Of a stretch of 64,000 nt of DNA, positions 1 through 15,634 are shown one piece after another. Positions within the stretch are counted from its first letter, which is position 1. The number at the start of each line of letters is the position of its first letter. The stretch is taken from the NCBI GenBank assembly GCA_002943765.1, contig PQWQ01000002.1, positions 2,976,001-3,040,000 of the forward strand, read 5' to 3'. Below the pieces are notes generated by a model that was not told the DNA's origin, made no database searches, and saw nothing but the letters and a program-made list of their open reading frames with translations. The position numbers and the translations under genes were made by a program. Source of the stretch: Psoroptes ovis. Taxonomy: Eukaryota; Arthropoda; Arachnida; Sarcoptiformes; Psoroptidae.

Positions 1-3000
1 AACAAATAATTTTTCATCATACGAATAACATGAAATTCATTTTCATTGGTTTTGATTGAACTTGAGGATTCATATATGATGTTCCATGTTCCATTGCAGA
101 AGAATATTCTTGAATTTTTCTTGTAAATACATCAAATGAATAGTGACCATCGATGATGACCATTTCGCATTGGTCATTGCTTGCAAATGACTGCTACAAA
201 CAAACAAATGCAATGAATATCATTTCCTTGATTTTTGATTTGAAAAGAATTTCATATTGAATTTTTTTTTTTATTTTCCCTCCGATTCATTTGAAAGAAT
301 TTGAGCTTTTTCATTTGAATTTCTCTTCTACTACATACTCCTTTTTAAACTTCTCAAATTCACTTTGAACGAACGAATATGTATTGAAATTTACATTCTC
401 ATATGTATTCGATTCAATTCGAAATGTAATATTATCATATTGATGAAATTCGAATAAAGAGTGGGAAAGAGAATATGGAACATTTTCTCTCATTTTCCCT
501 TCAAAGAATTTCGAAATTGTTTTTTCACTCTATGATGTTCATTTATATTTCATTTACATTTTTTCTTTGAAAAAAAAAAATTATTTCCAATTGTTTCCTT
601 TCCAAACAACTGAGACTATTCAGAAAACATTGGACATTGTACATATGAAACACAACTAACAAACGATTTATAAAATCTATTCTTGAAATTGTCTTAACCA
701 TTTCTTTTATTTTTTTCCGAAGATACACAAACTTTATACATTGTAATAAATGAAATTCAAATTTTCAAAATGAAAATTGACAAGAAAATTGAAAATTTGT
801 TATATTCACCATAAAGGGTAGACGAATATCTTTCACTTATTTTCCCATCTCCGAATTATCTTTTGAATAATTGTGTTTATTTTGCTCTTTTGTTCATTTT
901 TGATTGCTTATTCTGTCCCTTTTTTTTGATGTTGGTCATAACATTATCCATTATGATCCATTTGCCATGCACTTTTGATTCTTGGCAAAATAATGCATTA
1001 CGATGTGCATATATATCATTTCTCATAAATCACAATAATTTCACAATTTTGCATTCTGCATTTCATTACTTTACCCATTGTGTTTCCATATTCAAATCAG
1101 AACAACCGAGAAAAAATTCTGCAGAATTTTCCACAGAATTTTGATTTGTTGTCTGAATTCGATTTGATTTTGAATCCCAAAGAATTTTTTCCTAAGAATT
1201 TCCACTCTTTGTTGTTGCTAAATACCTAATTTATGATTAATTATTTTTCGATTTTGTTGGTTGTGGAGGTGGTGGTCGATGTCAAAAATTATTTTTGTTT
1301 CTGGGGGATCGATCGATTTTCTACATTATTTTGTTTGATTTGATTCAATGCATCGTTCAAATTCCACCAATTTTTGCCTTTCGACAAAAATTTTGGACAA
1401 AGAAATGAAAGCATATTGTTACACTCAATCTTAGTGAATATTTTCCTTTTTTTTTTGATTAAGAAAATCAAATTATTAAAGAGTATGAATGATGATGATG
1501 AATATAATATTTTCATATCATCAACATCATCATCATCATTTCTCATTTTACATACAGTCCAGTTAGTTATTTTTCTTATTTTTTTGTACCAAGTTTTGAT
1601 TCAGTTACTTAGTTCAACTTAGTTATGTTATATTATCATCATTAATATTATTAGTTTTGGTCCATACACAACAATATATAGTTTATTGTTATTGTATGTT
1701 TAGCAAAATATTGATGTTTCATTACAATTTCATTTTTGATTGCCAAACAATCATTGATGATGCTGATCAAAGGGTAGAAAGAACGGGGGCAGAAACTAAG
1801 CATCCATATTCAAATTTGAATAAATGAATCGATACGCGCGTGCTGCTTCTGATGATGATGATGATTATTGATTATGATTATATGCGCATCACACAAGTGT
1901 TTCAAAAAACATTTTGTGATTTAGAAATTCTCATTTTATTCCTTGGATTTGATTTCAAATATTTTAATTCAGATTGCAGTTCCAAAGATATTCTTCGTTC
2001 ATTCTTTTCTCTGTTGTTCCTTGAATTTCGTATCATTTTTTGCCATATTCGTATTTGCTTTGTACTGGACATTTGCTGCTAGAAATTTGCAAATTTTTAA
2101 AATTTGTAAATGACATGTTATAGTTTTTGGATATTCACGAAAATGTATTCTCGATTCATTGTCAAGAGTGCGGAGTATATATGCGTGTTGAGTGTGTGTT
2201 TGAATTTCAATAAAAATCTATTCCATTTACATTCAAATTTTTAGTTTTTTTCATATATATCCAATGATCACGGGTGGACAAGTAATAATAATAATATTGA
2301 TATTGATAATAATATACGCCTAAATCAGATAGAATCTTGTTTTTTCTTCTTCGCTTTTTTTGCTCTCCGCAAAATTCCACGATTCTGGACTGGACCAATT
2401 GACTGAAATTTTTTGAACAACGATGATGTTGTTGGTGATGATGATGCATAAACTACTGGACTTTTTTTGGTAATAGTAGACAAGGCAATGTGAAGAATAT
2501 TGAAATATTCTTCTTCAGATTCTGTACTTCTTTGAAGAAAAATATTTTTTCTCGTTCATATCACACGACTAAAAATACTATTCAACGAAGCTAAACGACA
2601 AACAGCACTGGACTTACATTTTTTATATTCAATTCTTACATTCTTTATTCTTCTCCTTTTTTTTTGATTATTCCTATCAAATAATTCCACTATGGCCACT
2701 ACTAATGAATGTTGTTGGTCCAGTTGCCCGAAAAGGGAAAAAAAATATATCAGAATTCATTGAATTACAATCATATTATATAATGCGCAAGTTCCCTTTA
2801 AAAAATTTGCAAAAGTTTTCCCATTATTTTTCATTATTATTATTATGTAATCTTGGATATCTCTTGTTTTTTTATTTTGTTTCCATTTATTTATTTTGGT
2901 ATTATTATTTTGCTTTATATTTTATATTCTGTGTGTGTGTGTGTTTGTTTACGCACACACATTCATTCATATGTGTAAAATTCATGGCTGCTAGATCCAA

Positions 3001-5284
3001 TAATGAACAATAAACAACAACAACAACAAACACCAGCAAGCACCACTAAACAATAGCAACAAACAAACCAAATGAAGAAAATGAAAAAAATTATCATTTA
3101 TTGAAATTTTCATTCATCTCAATGAATGAATATGTATGAATGAAATGAACAATGATAATGATATAAATCTAATATGACGCCCGTTATATGTCTGATAATG
3201 GGAGTAGAAAATCTCAATTTAAAGGTTCAGAAAATATTAAAATTCTCAGATTTATTTTGTTTTGAAAAATTCGGAATTTCAAATTGTGTCTTCAACGTGT
3301 TTGTGTTTCAGAATTGATGAATTTTAAAAATTTTGATTTGAAATTATTCTGATTTACCGTTTTTTCTCTTTTAGTTTCTTTGAAAAAATCTGTAATTTAG
3401 GTATTCCGTGCATATATTTTATTCTTATGTCGCCATGTTTGTGTATTTATGTGAATATTTATATTATATACCGGTGATCTACCATTTATTCAAATGAAAT
3501 TCGAATAAACTTCAACTAATCGATTATAATATCAACAATACTTGTCAATACTTCACGGCAATCAATTTGAATCAGTTTGATGTTTTGAAATTTTGATTAA
3601 TTTCATTTTTTTTTTCATTAAATTTTTATCCATTCACTCCTATAAATTTTCATTGAAAATATTTTTTGTTTCTATCCACATATCAATATATTACATTATA
3701 TCAATCATGCATCTACAAAAGATATCTTATCTTTTTATACATGGTAAGATAATAATAATATTACAATTGTCTAGACAATCAAATTACAATTATCATTATT
3801 ATCATCATTATCATTATGGTCAAATATAAATAATACAAAAAAAAATATTGTTGACCTAAATATTTATATTTATTTGTTTATTTATTTTTAGTTTATTTTG
3901 ATTCAATTTTTTTTATATCACTAAAAATTGTGAAAAGATAAAAATATGAAATTTAATGAGCCATTTTGATTTCGTTGGTTTTGTGTTTTTGTTTATTTCA
4001 ATGAATGAATGAATGAAAAAATTCACAAATTTCATTGAAAATTTTAAAAATTTCCAATTTCCCTTGAATTCTTGTTGTTGGTGCTGTAAATTATCATTAT
4101 CATCATTACATGATGACATCCTAAATTGTCATGTGTCACCGAGAATTGGCCATTTTTTTTCGGTTCAAAAAAAGAAAAATTTATGAATGGCGCCAATTAT
4201 TATCATCATCAATGTTCGGTTTGTCTTTTCCCATCATCGTTTATCCATCATTTAACATTTTAAATTGAAAAATTCGGCACTGCTTATTGCTTTGATTTGA
4301 ACTCGGAAATAAACTAAAAATTTTTTCTGAAAATTTTAGTAAAATCTCAGAGGCAAATGTCTTGTGATAATAATAATAATAATAATAATGATAATCGATC
4401 CATTTTCATTTTTTTACCGAAGCAATGCGAAAAAAACCAGAATTCTGGCTTGTCGTCTGTTCTGAAAATCTAATAATACTGAGAATCAGTAATTCATTTC
4501 ATGATGATGAAAAATATGTTTTTTGAAAATGAAAAATTCAGAATCGAAAATCAAAAATGAATGTATTTAAAATCGAAACGAAATTGTTTTAAATTTCGGA
4601 AATTCTTTCAATCATTTTTAAGCAGTTTAATTATTTGAATTTACTTGAAAAATACTTGAAGTTAATTAAAAATTTGATCGATCAAAATTCGAATAGATTT
4701 CCGATTCTATTTCCTTGTGTTTGGGTGTAATTATCAGCTTACCACTCACGCCTCATATTAATTTAATCTTTTAATCTATTTAATTCATCATATTTTACAC
4801 CTATTTACTAATTTTATATTAATATTCTTTTTTTATTTATTCAATATTTTAGATTGACTGATGATCATCATCATCTGAAGAAATTTCAAAAAGTACATTT
4901 TCTCAAATTAAGCACAATCAATGAATCATTCAATATAACTGCAGAATTTTTTTTTGAATTTGCAATGATTCATTTTTAAAATTCAAAAACTTAAACAAAA
5001 CAAATAAAAATCTACGAGACAATTTAAGACAACAAATTTCCATTTCGATTGAACAAAAGTTCCTATTCAATTTGAATACCTCAAAAAAAAAATTTATTGA
5101 AAAAAATAACGACAATAATTTTTGAATTAATATATTAATATTTGTATATCAAATCATAATCAACTTATTATTATCATTATTAATAATCGCAATTTGATTT
5201 TCATTAATAATCGAACAATATTTCACATTTTATAATTATTAACCTCAATACACGCAAGTTATAAATTTGACCATTTCATATTCA
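1..5284. other. Gene-poor AT-rich stretch, left flank
   Basis: I find no supportable gene here. Open frames are short, built from T-rich or ATG/CAT-repeat sequence, and lack recognisable domains or good splice partners. Visible structure is limited to microsatellites: a TG run near 2933-2944 and an AAT-type run near 4367-4390. The stretch could be cis-regulatory DNA or upstream intron of the Krueppel gene to the right, but nothing in the sequence proves that. Confidence 0.6.
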
Positions 5285-5408
5285 TTTTTTCATAAAATTT
5301 AATTCATCAAAAGCACACGAGTCAACTGAGAAGAAGATAACCAAGAAGAAGAAAAGAGAAACTTTTGAATAATTTGGCAAGAATTTTAAAATAAACCATT
5401 TGTTTCAG
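5285..5408 (+). other. Possible non-coding first exon ending in a strong splice donor
   Basis: A purine-rich segment (repeated AAGAAG-type words, typical of exonic enhancers) ends with CAG|GTAAGT at 5408/5409, a perfect consensus donor. The next gene on this strand, Krueppel, has a good acceptor (TTTATAG) ending at 15634, 136 nt before its ATG. A 5' UTR intron of about 10.2 kb joining the two is possible. This is inference only; the left end of the exon is arbitrary and transcript data are absent. Confidence 0.2.
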
Positions 5409-7064
5409 GTAAGTTTTTCATTTATTTTTTTCGTTGAAAAGACTCTAATCACGATATTCGTAGTATCTTGTCAATATACAAAATACTATCCTAAGTACAA
5501 TGTATGCATAGATTATTTCATTTTAAAGTTATGACAAAATGACAAGTCAAATGATTTCAGTGATATATTTTTTCATGTTTTCGCTTGCCTATTTTTTTAA
5601 CTGACAAATGTCAAAAATGAAAACACCACATTTCAATGATCAATGGCTTAAAATGAAAATAAAAATACACAGTGGCAAGATGTTACTTTGAATAATGAAT
5701 TTGTCTGTATATCTGTACCTGTGTGAGTGTTTATTATAATATTTTTAAGAAAAAAAATGAAATTTTTGTTTACTTGTCAATCAGTTTTGGGCGAGACAAC
5801 AACAAACAATGAATTTTTAGCATTTATTTACTCTCTCCAATGAGATACAATCAATCTCAATTGCAACCAACTGATTTTCTAATTTTCTTTATTTTCTGTT
5901 CCAAATATAATTAATATTTATTTCTTTATTTATATTTTCTCTGTGTTGCATTTTCTGATTTGATTTTTTTTCAAAGATTTTGCAAATCCGATTTTACAAA
6001 TATTTTAAATAGAAAAAATACAGCATAAAATAGATTCAACAAAAATATTCATGTCAAAATGAATAATTGATAAATGAATTGATGAATATATTATATTTTT
6101 CAATGAAAAAAATAATGAATAACTGTAAAATGATTGCATTGATTTAATTGTGCAAAAAAATGCATTAAATTCTTTCGAATTTGATTTTTTTTATAAAAAT
6201 TTACATGCCTAAATATCAATCAATAATTTACCTGTAAACCTTTTTTTTCTAATGAATATTCATTTTGTATTGTTTCAAAATCTTAACTGTAAAACGTAGT
6301 ATTAACATTCATAATTAAATCTTATGAATAATTCAGATTCTTAAGTAGAATAACAAGAGGAAAAAATCCAAGAATTTTTTTCATTCATCCTCTTTTTACA
6401 TGGAAATTTACCCCTAGATTTCAGGCATAAATTTCCATAATAAACAATGTATTTCGTGTCTCAAATTTGAGACAAAATTTCTAGGTAAATTCATTGATTT
6501 TTTTTTTTCTTGGAATATTTATGTCATTTTGCATGAAATTTTGAGGAGAAATTCGAGACACATATTTCCACTCTTTATTAGTCAATGATTCTTTGATAAC
6601 AGAATAATCGGAAATCTAAAATTAACCAATATAAATAATGATGTCATTCATTGTTTAAAAATTAGGATTTCAAATATTCTAATCAAAAATTCTTATATTC
6701 ATTTGTAACAATGAATGAATTCGCCTGCACATACTCACACTTGTAGGGTAATAAAATGTAAGATACATTTGAATACTATTTTTTAGATTTAAAAATGTCT
6801 ACCAAGTATATCACACACAAGATTTATTCATTATCATTGAATGATGAAAAATTCGCAAACATTTTATCAATGAAATTACATTGAAATTTTTCTTTTCAAA
6901 AATTGTTGAACAATCACATCATTTGCTAAAATATAATTAAATCAACAAATATCATATTGTTTGGTGTATTTGTGTTTCCATTCTTAATCACACATTTTGT
7001 TTTTTGTCAAACATTTTTTTTCTCCATATATTTTATTTCCAGTTCTCATTTACAAGTGTATTTC

Positions 7065-7089
7065 GTGTGTGTGTGTGTGTGTGTGTGTG
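7065..7089. repeat. TG dinucleotide microsatellite
   Basis: Uninterrupted GT repeat of about 12 units, followed by an imperfect GTGT tail. It lies in the desert left of Krueppel and falls inside a spurious small open frame. Confidence 0.9.
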
Positions 7090-10000
7090 GATGCGTGTAT
7101 GCTTATACGCAATCATATTTGATGATGATCATCATTATTTAACGAATGTGATATGGCTTAAAATAAAAGTTGAATAATATCAGCGAACGAGAAATATTTC
7201 TCTCGCGAATACATGCATTTGCTAAGGGTTTTTTTTTGAATTCATATGAAGCAAAAAACTAAAATTCACTTGTGTCAAGGACACCAGAGCACCATAGCAA
7301 ACATAGCAAAGTTACAAAGGTCATTCGCTAAAAATTGAAAAAAAAATGAAAATACATTTATCCACATTTGATCGACATTTTAACGATATTTGTTTTTTTG
7401 CTGTTTATACAAACAGACAAATATATCGTCGAATGTTAAAATATTTTCTGTCGATTATTTGTCGTTTTTTTAAATATTTGAAAAGAATGAATCCAATTTT
7501 CTCTTTCTTTTCGCATTTAATCACCAATGATTGTGTGTATTGTGTGTGTGCACTACCAATATAATATTTAGTAAACATCTTGAATTCTCTTAAGAAACAA
7601 TATGTCCAAATTATACAAATATAAAACAATAAAAACACTTGTTTACTTGAATTTTAATGGACCTAAATTTATTTTCAAGAATGATTCAAATTATAAATAC
7701 ACATACACACACACAGACCATAGAGATAATCTTAGTGAATATGATTTTGGTTGCCTGGAAATTGTTTGTTGCATATTTTTGTTTGTCGCCATATTTTTTA
7801 CAATGTTGTCGTTGACGTTGACATTCGATCTATTTGTATATGAAAAAAGTAGATATTTTTTACCATTTCGGCTCACATTTGTTCATATGAGTCGTACAAT
7901 GCACCACAATCTTGCATCCACTGATGATCTTTGAAAAAAGAACAAAAATTGTAAATAAAATACCGACCAACAAAAAATATTTACTTGTTCACTCACTTGC
8001 TCGTTGAACAACAGGAAAATGACTTCAAGTGTGTATGACAAATGTTTGATTTGTTTATAAATGTGTGAATCATATTCATATGTATACATCAAACATTCAC
8101 ATATTTTTCTTTTTTTTCACTGATGAATTTATATCAAAATAAATCAAATATCTTTCATGGAAATACATGAATATTTGAATCTATGAAATAATTTCTATAA
8201 ATATACATTGATGAAACATAATATAATTAGCATCTGGAGGAAGTGAATGAATGAATTTGTAGCATTATTGTTTTATCATCAAACATTTGTATATTTTGTT
8301 CAACAAAAAATATTATCATCAAAACTATGATAATATTGCAAATCAAAATTTGAATTTTTTTGCTCTCAAAATTCGTTATTTACATTTTTAATAATTTTAT
8401 TGAATTATCATTCATTTATTATTGATTTATTCAATAATTTTCAATTGTTGGCTGGTAATAAATTGAAATTGTATCGAAATTTTTTTTCTTGTTTAAATTT
8501 AAATCCAATTCAATTGTAGATTCAATTATTTGATTGAATTGATAAATACATACAAATATAAATGGATAGAATTATATATTTACCAATTCATTTATAAGTT
8601 GAATCAATATTGTTTCTTATAATAATAATACTGATAATGATACAATGTATTTTATCATAAATATCATTTATATTTGTACTTTTTGTTATCAGTCATATAT
8701 TTTTTTTCGATTTTTTGTAATTTTTACTCTGAAATATCAATAATATTTGATACACTTTGCCCTTTAATCTTTTGATCAAATATAAATACTCATTTTGTTT
8801 GTTTGTTTGTCAAATATTTATGATTAAGAAATTATTTTTCTATGTATTGATAATATAATAAAATAAAAATATTTTATTATAGTTTTATTTGATGATGTAA
8901 AAACAAAATAAGGGTAACATCTTATTGTTGATTATAAGACATACACCGAAATACTAAAATACACACATAAATGATGCATTGCTAGAATACACACCGACAT
9001 ACAGTCGTTACGGATTGATTGCAACAAGAGAAATCAAAACCCATTGCAGCTAAGTCTTTATATTCTTATTCAATTCAAAGATCCTTATGTTTCTCTTGCA
9101 TAAATGAAAATTTAAAATTTCTCCTTTATTTCGTAAGGAAAACTCGTTTTATCATCCTTTTCTCCGATATCTTATTTTCCTCATTTTAGTTTATTTCACA
9201 ACGCTATTCGTACTATATATGAATGCATGTTTGTGTGTGTGTGCGTATATCTGTCTCTGTACATCAGTGTGCATCATTTCAAGCAGTCAAAGAGTTAAAT
9301 GTATGTGATTATGATTATCATTACTTTCAATATTCAACTCCTTCTTTTCATTTATTTTCAATATGAATTGGATCCAAACATCTATAATATTTCGTTTATA
9401 TATGAAATTTTATTTATTCAAAAATAAATGAATAAATTATTGAATGTATTAATCACATTAAACATCCTATATATTTGCCTGTATCTGTGTGCTTGTAATG
9501 GTTATATGGTGTATGTCAGTGGTTCACCATTATTTATTAAAAATGAAAGGGTTTTCACATGTATATAGCTAGAATTTGAACGGGTTAACTGTTTGAATTG
9601 TATGAGAACGGTTTGATTAATTGCATCGAATATATAGGCAAATATTTGGCCTCATTGCTCATAGTCATTATGTTTGTTTCCATTGATAATGTTGAAATTT
9701 TAATCGAAAATTCCAATTAATATTCTCATTATTGAACCAATAAGTTGATGATGATGATAATATCAAAATCAATCGTTACATAGTATTAGATTTTTAAAAT
9801 AAAAAAATTCTTAAATCCAGGTGCAAAATTCAATTATCTATATTTTAATTCATTATTAATTAGTCCAATAAGTTCTTGACTATCAAATCTGTTGAAATAT
9901 CCACTGAAAATCCGCATGAATTTTTTGGACAACATAATTTCTTTCGAATATTTCTATTTAGATACTTTGAATTCAATCCAATAATTGAATTGAAGGTAGA

Positions 10001-13000
10001 AAATAGAAAAGAAAATTTCAATTAAAATATCATTCAATTGATTGGAATTTGAATTTAATCAAATTTGGAATTAGTTATTTTTGGAAATTCTTCATACAAA
10101 AAGTCCTAATTGAATATGTATCAATCATTCAATATTCGAGACAAAGTAAAAAATAAATTATTCCTACAGAAGATTATTCGACGAAAATTTTCACTTTGAT
10201 GATAATCTTCATCATCAATGACTATAATTGAAGATAATTGTTTTTTCAAATATCCAAGAATTTCAAAATTTACGCCGATTTAAATACAAATGATTTTGAT
10301 TTGTTTTTGTTTCAAACAAAAAAATAATTTACATTCTTTGGAATATGTACAAAAATAATCATAATTATAATTCAATGAAACAAAGCAAAGTAGAGCACAA
10401 AATGCTTTCATTAGAGAGAATAAAGTTTATTTTCACTTTCAGATTTCATAATCAATTTTATCTTTTGTTCACATTTGTGCATGGCCCCCATCGGATATTT
10501 AATATTTCATTTGTTGTCTCTGTGTGTTCGGTGTTAGTGTGTGTGTATAAGTCCGTGTATATGCTGCTGCTGCAAATATATTTTCTCGGACAATGACCAT
10601 ATTGTCCAGTAATTGTTTCTGCATCGAATATAATATAAATAGTGTCTCCATACACACACATCATCTTCTTCATATTCATCCAGATGCATCGAATCACATC
10701 GAATATTCAAAGTTTCATTCGAGTTTCAATATGTGTGTGTTCATTGAATGGAAACGAAAATGAAGAAAAGTTTCTTATTGTTATTATTTACTTTGGATCG
10801 GAAATATACTTGGACTTTATTTTCGGGTTGTTCGAGTAAATATAATATATTTTCTTTGTTTCACTTTCACTCATTAAATTTTCGTTTGTTATTTGCTCGG
10901 TTATTGTTTTCAATGTGTTCTGATTTAGGATAAAAACCAAAAAGTTTTTGGCTGGGGTTCGGCTTTGATTTTGCAGCTCGGTTTCCACTTTGCCCCGAGT
11001 TTTTCCAGGGTCTAAACTCTTATTTTTTCTCATATCGAAATTCCGCAATTTTCCAATTGTCCATTGACCATTTTCGATTTTTATTTGATTTTTTCATTTT
11101 CGGTTTGAGATGAAAATGCAATAATTTCTGGTTTCCTGAGAAAATTTTTTTTTTTGAATGAATGAAAAATTTTAAGGAAGAAATTTCCACCGAACCGCAC
11201 CTTCACCGAACACATCATAAGCATGATCGTCGGCTTGAATCACATTTTTAATCACACCCAAAGTCTGGTCAATATTTTTGGTCAATTTTCGGTCAGTTTC
11301 CAATAGCAAAATAACCATGATGTTGACCTGAATACATCACAATCGGATTGTTATAACTCCTTGAGAAATTTTTCTTATTTAAAAATTGTAAGGTTTTGAC
11401 CAGGTTTTATGTTAACTCTAAGACTTTCGTACGGGCCAAGTGAAATCGTTTGACCATTCAATTTTTAGATAGAATTTTATTTCAAATCAAATTTCCTTTT
11501 TTTCTTGTAAACTTTCACCTTTGAAAAATACAAAGGTCAACTTGTTCTTTCTTGAGTAAATTTCGACCCGATCAAAAAAAAAATGTCTGTTGGCCAGTCG
11601 GTTTATCGATCATTGGGTATTTCTCATTTTTCTTTTACTTTTTACTTTCAGTAGAGTTTACCAGGCAAAAGCGAAAGTATATGATTGTATAACCTCCACA
11701 CACATAGCACACAGAACACATAACCAGATTTCAATACTCAGATTCAGGTTTGACACATTGAATCTTTCTTTACATAATTCAAACAACAACAACGACAACT
11801 GGTCATACAACATTTTTTCGGTTGATCATTTTGACCTGATTTCGATGATGTGTGGTGTAATGTAAGGAAAAGAATTCTTTGATATTCACTTTACTCGGAT
11901 ATTTGCATTTGAAAACAGTGCACCAAAAGGTGCATTTTACCTGTTGTTGTACCTTGATACTGATTGTGATTGCTAATAATGAAAATATGTCCAATACGAG
12001 AGCGTAGGTAGAAGGGTATGGGGTTATTTGTCATTCATTTATTGTATTCAAATACAATTTATTTGGTAAATTAGATGAACAATTCATGTGTTGTTATTGT
12101 ATTCAATTGTATATTGTTTGAGTTGTATTGAATTGAATTGAACCCAACAAAACAAATAAATGACCCATTGATGACCTAGTTTTATTTATTTATTTGATGA
12201 TGACTGACCATTGGTCATTGGTCACTGGTCAAGTGTGCGAATGTCTGTCTGTGTGCATGTTAGGGTTATTGTTATTGTTGTTGTTAGTCTTTGAAATATC
12301 GAAAAAAAAAATTGTAACACTTGCCATTCGTAACAATTTAATCAATTTATTTCATTTATTATTTATATGGAATAAATACATCAATCATATGGCTCATTTC
12401 GTTATCAACTCATTTCATATCGGATACAGAATACACTTGTTCATATTTTTCATTTCAAATATTCATAACCATAATTAGACCATTTTCAAAATCTCAGCGT
12501 GTAAATGCCGCCAGTAGAGACCATTCATCTCTAAATCATTTGGTGTTTGGTGGCAAGTTGTTTGATTATTTTCAAAGAATTCTTTTTCTAAAACAAAAAT
12601 TTCGGAATTTCAATTCCCCCCACCAGATTTTGATTATCATTGGCCAGAATCTTTGAAATAAGTTTTTTTCAAGAAATTCAAATCTCTTTTTCGATCAAAT
12701 TGATTGATTTTGATGATCGTAGAAAACAAATGAAAGCACCGAGTAATCATTTCATCAGTTCATTCTGCGTTTCTCCATTTTTTTTTCTGATGATAATTCC
12801 TTACTCAAATCTGCTGTGTTGTCGTTTTGCATATGTTTTCAATGTGAATGTTTAATTGTAATAATAATATTTATCTTTGCTTGATTCAATATGTATGTGT
12901 GTGATGGATGTTTTTGGAGAGAAAGTTTGAAAAAATCAGTGAAAAATTCATCTACAAGGTCAAAGGGCGAAAACTCATATATATGGTTGCTTGTTTAGTT

Positions 13001-13492
13001 GGTTGGTTGATTTGCTGCTTGTTTAAATGAATCAATGAATGTATGGATGGATGGATAAAATTTATTTTATTTTCTACATTCGTTAATTTATATTGGCACT
13101 TTTTGTTAAAATTTTTATCATTTTTTTTTCGTTTCGTTTTCATTTTATTTCAATTCGACTCTGCCTTTTAGCTATCGGCAGTATATGTTGTTTATATCTG
13201 TGCCTATGTATGCATCATGCGTTTGCTGTTGTGTGTAGGCAGTCAGGCAATGAAATTTCAGTGTGAAAAGGCCAAAAAAATTGAAAAACTAAAAAATCCA
13301 ACGCCGACCTCATCCTTGACCTGCTGGTTTGTATTTTTTTTTCAAAATAAACATTTTTCGGTGGATGTATGTATTTGTTTATATTCGAAAAAATCATAAA
13401 AATTTTCAAAATTTTTAAATGGTTTATTCGCTGATTGGTGGATGTTTTGGATATCGGCGGTAGTAGTAACAATAGTAATGGTGGTGATATTG

Positions 13493-13660
13493 ATGGTGGT
13501 GGTGGTGGCGGCGATGATGGTGCCATTTGTTGTTGATGAATTAGTTGTGATGTATTTTTTTAGACGAATCATAATGATTAAATAATGTGATGCTGTGTGT
13601 ATTTGGATGGATTGTTGATGTGTATGAATGTGTTTGGTGATGTGACGGTGGTGGTGGTGG
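13493..13660. repeat. Imperfect GGT/GGC/GAT triplet repeat cluster
   Basis: Two GGTGGTGG-type runs (about 13493-13512 and 13647-13663) sit in a GAT/GGT-rich patch. On the other strand they create Pro/Thr/Ile-rich open frames that look like proteins but are only translated repeat. Confidence 0.75.
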
Positions 13661-15634
13661 TGATGGGTAAGGTTAAGGTTTTTTATTTATTCTTATGTTT
13701 AAGCAAGCTTTTTTGAATGCTTTGTTTTTAGTCAAATTTATTCGTATATTGGGATTTGTATATTCATGTTTTTTATCATCTTTTGGTTCTGTCCTGTGTA
13801 TGTGTGTCTGTGAGTGTAAAATGGATTTTTTCACTAATTTCCAATTGAAACCTATTAAAAAAAACGCCGCTACCCTAAACTAACTTAAACTACCCTAAGC
13901 ACGCTTGTTGTCTGTGGATGTTTGAATAATAATAATTTGAAATCGATGGATGGATGAATGAATGAATGGTGGAGAAGCCCAACGAAAACCTAAGCCTAAA
14001 CCTAAAGCAAATACACACACAGGCACACACTAAACAATCCGCGAGAGTGAGAGTTGTGGAAAAAAATTACATAAAAAATATATGCAATTACTCCGACTAT
14101 CTCGCTCAAATATATTTTAGATTGAATAAATACTCGTATATATGAATGATTGAACATATTCCAAAGTAAAAAAATAAATGATTTTCATTTTCATCTAATA
14201 TTCAGCCGATATCTCCATGTGTGTGTATGTGTCATAGATTGTATGTTTTATTTCTCCTGACTACCGTCACACAACTAATGCTACCACCGCTTCATAAAAT
14301 ACTAAGTATTTATTTGTTAATAAACACAAGGAGAAATGAAATAAAAAATAATTTTCAAAAAAATTCAAAATATATAAAATATATATGATTTGGTAAAAAA
14401 AAAAAATCATTCAACAATTCGTCGTTGATCATTGCGTATGGTGGATGATGATCATTGCACTGCATAGCGTGTGTGTGTGTCATTGTCATTTTTTTTTTGG
14501 AACAGTCTGATTGATCATTGCCCAAATGATATATATGTAATCGCATTTTTCTTCATTTATTCATTTATTGACTAGAATACATTGACAAGTCTGCTTGTTC
14601 GAACATAACATGTGAACCTTTGAACAGAAAATTGTTTTAAAAAAAAAAGTTTCATTAATTCATTGACCTTCGATGATGAAAAATTTCACCGATGATTCAG
14701 TTTTATTTTGATTTTTAACAAATCTTTGTGCTTATTTGTGAAATATTGTGTTCATTTAATTGATTAAAAAACAATTAAAAATGAATGAATTAACATCTTC
14801 AATGTGATCATTATCTTAATATATTTCAAGGGTCGATGATTATTTTGCGATTCAGTGAACAAAACTTTCATCGATACCCCTTATTATACACCTTACACCG
14901 ACACACACACACGCGTATACACACAATAAAACAACAATAATCATTTTATTTTATTTTGTTTTTGTTTCATATTATAAATGATGATAAATCAAATGATTCA
15001 ACTGTGATTCAAATATTTTAAGCAAAAAATAATGAACAATATTTTCAATGAAATAATTTTAGTCATGTTATAATCAAAAATTCAAAAAAAAAAAAAAAAA
15101 ATGAAATAATCAGAATCTAAATAATTATTTCAATCAAAATATTCCAACTGGTCATAACTACCTCAATGAATCGATTGATTAAACGTAAATTGATCAATTT
15201 CGATTTAAATCAATCAATGAATCAAAAAAATGAAATTCCAAATAATTCATTTCTTAATAAAAAAATAATGAAAATGTTTTTCATCTATTTGTGATTATAC
15301 AACTCAATTATTGAAAATTTCTTTGAAAAATTTTCTAAAGTTCCTAAAATAATAATCAAGAAAATGATATAAATCAATAATTTTCTTGATTATGTAATCA
15401 AACTACCTCAAATCATCTTTGAAACTACTCCTCAAAACTACCTCATATCGCATACATTTTAAATATATCATATCGCAATTCATTTTCTCCTAAAATATTT
15501 GCTCAAATAAATCTCAAATTTTGGAAATGTAATTTATTGATTCATGGAGTAATCCTTTTATATATTTCATATCTTTTTTATGAAAATAATTGATTAATTA
15601 TTGATTTTTTTCCATTTTTTCACTTTATTTATAG

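Larger units (their letters stand above)
5409..15634. other. Gene desert, possible long 5' intron or regulatory domain of Krueppel
   Basis: About 10 kb without a supportable coding exon. It holds many short T-rich frames, TG/CA and ATG/CAT microsatellites, and a GGT/GAT-rich patch around 13470-13660. An isolated desert beside a developmental transcription factor is what one expects of enhancer DNA, but I cannot identify individual sites by eye. Confidence 0.5.

Noticed and set aside
863..1144. Open frame of 93 aa, T-rich with Cys and Phe
   Set aside because: Composition is that of translated T-rich DNA; no domain, no splice partner, begins at a non-ATG codon and sits among many equal frames.
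11590..11865. Frame with a signal-peptide-like hydrophobic stretch
   Set aside because: It starts at a non-ATG codon in a TTTTC-rich tract, shows no cysteine pattern or homology I recognise, and ends in repeat-like sequence.
13215..13572. Minus-strand Pro-rich and Thr-rich frames
   Set aside because: Overlapping frames of one GGT/GAT triplet cluster; two frames look protein-like at once, which indicates repeat sequence.
13870..14005. CCTAA/CCCTAAAC-like words resembling arthropod TTAGG telomere repeat
   Set aside because: Only a handful of imperfect, non-tandem words; no array. Chance in AT-rich DNA is sufficient.
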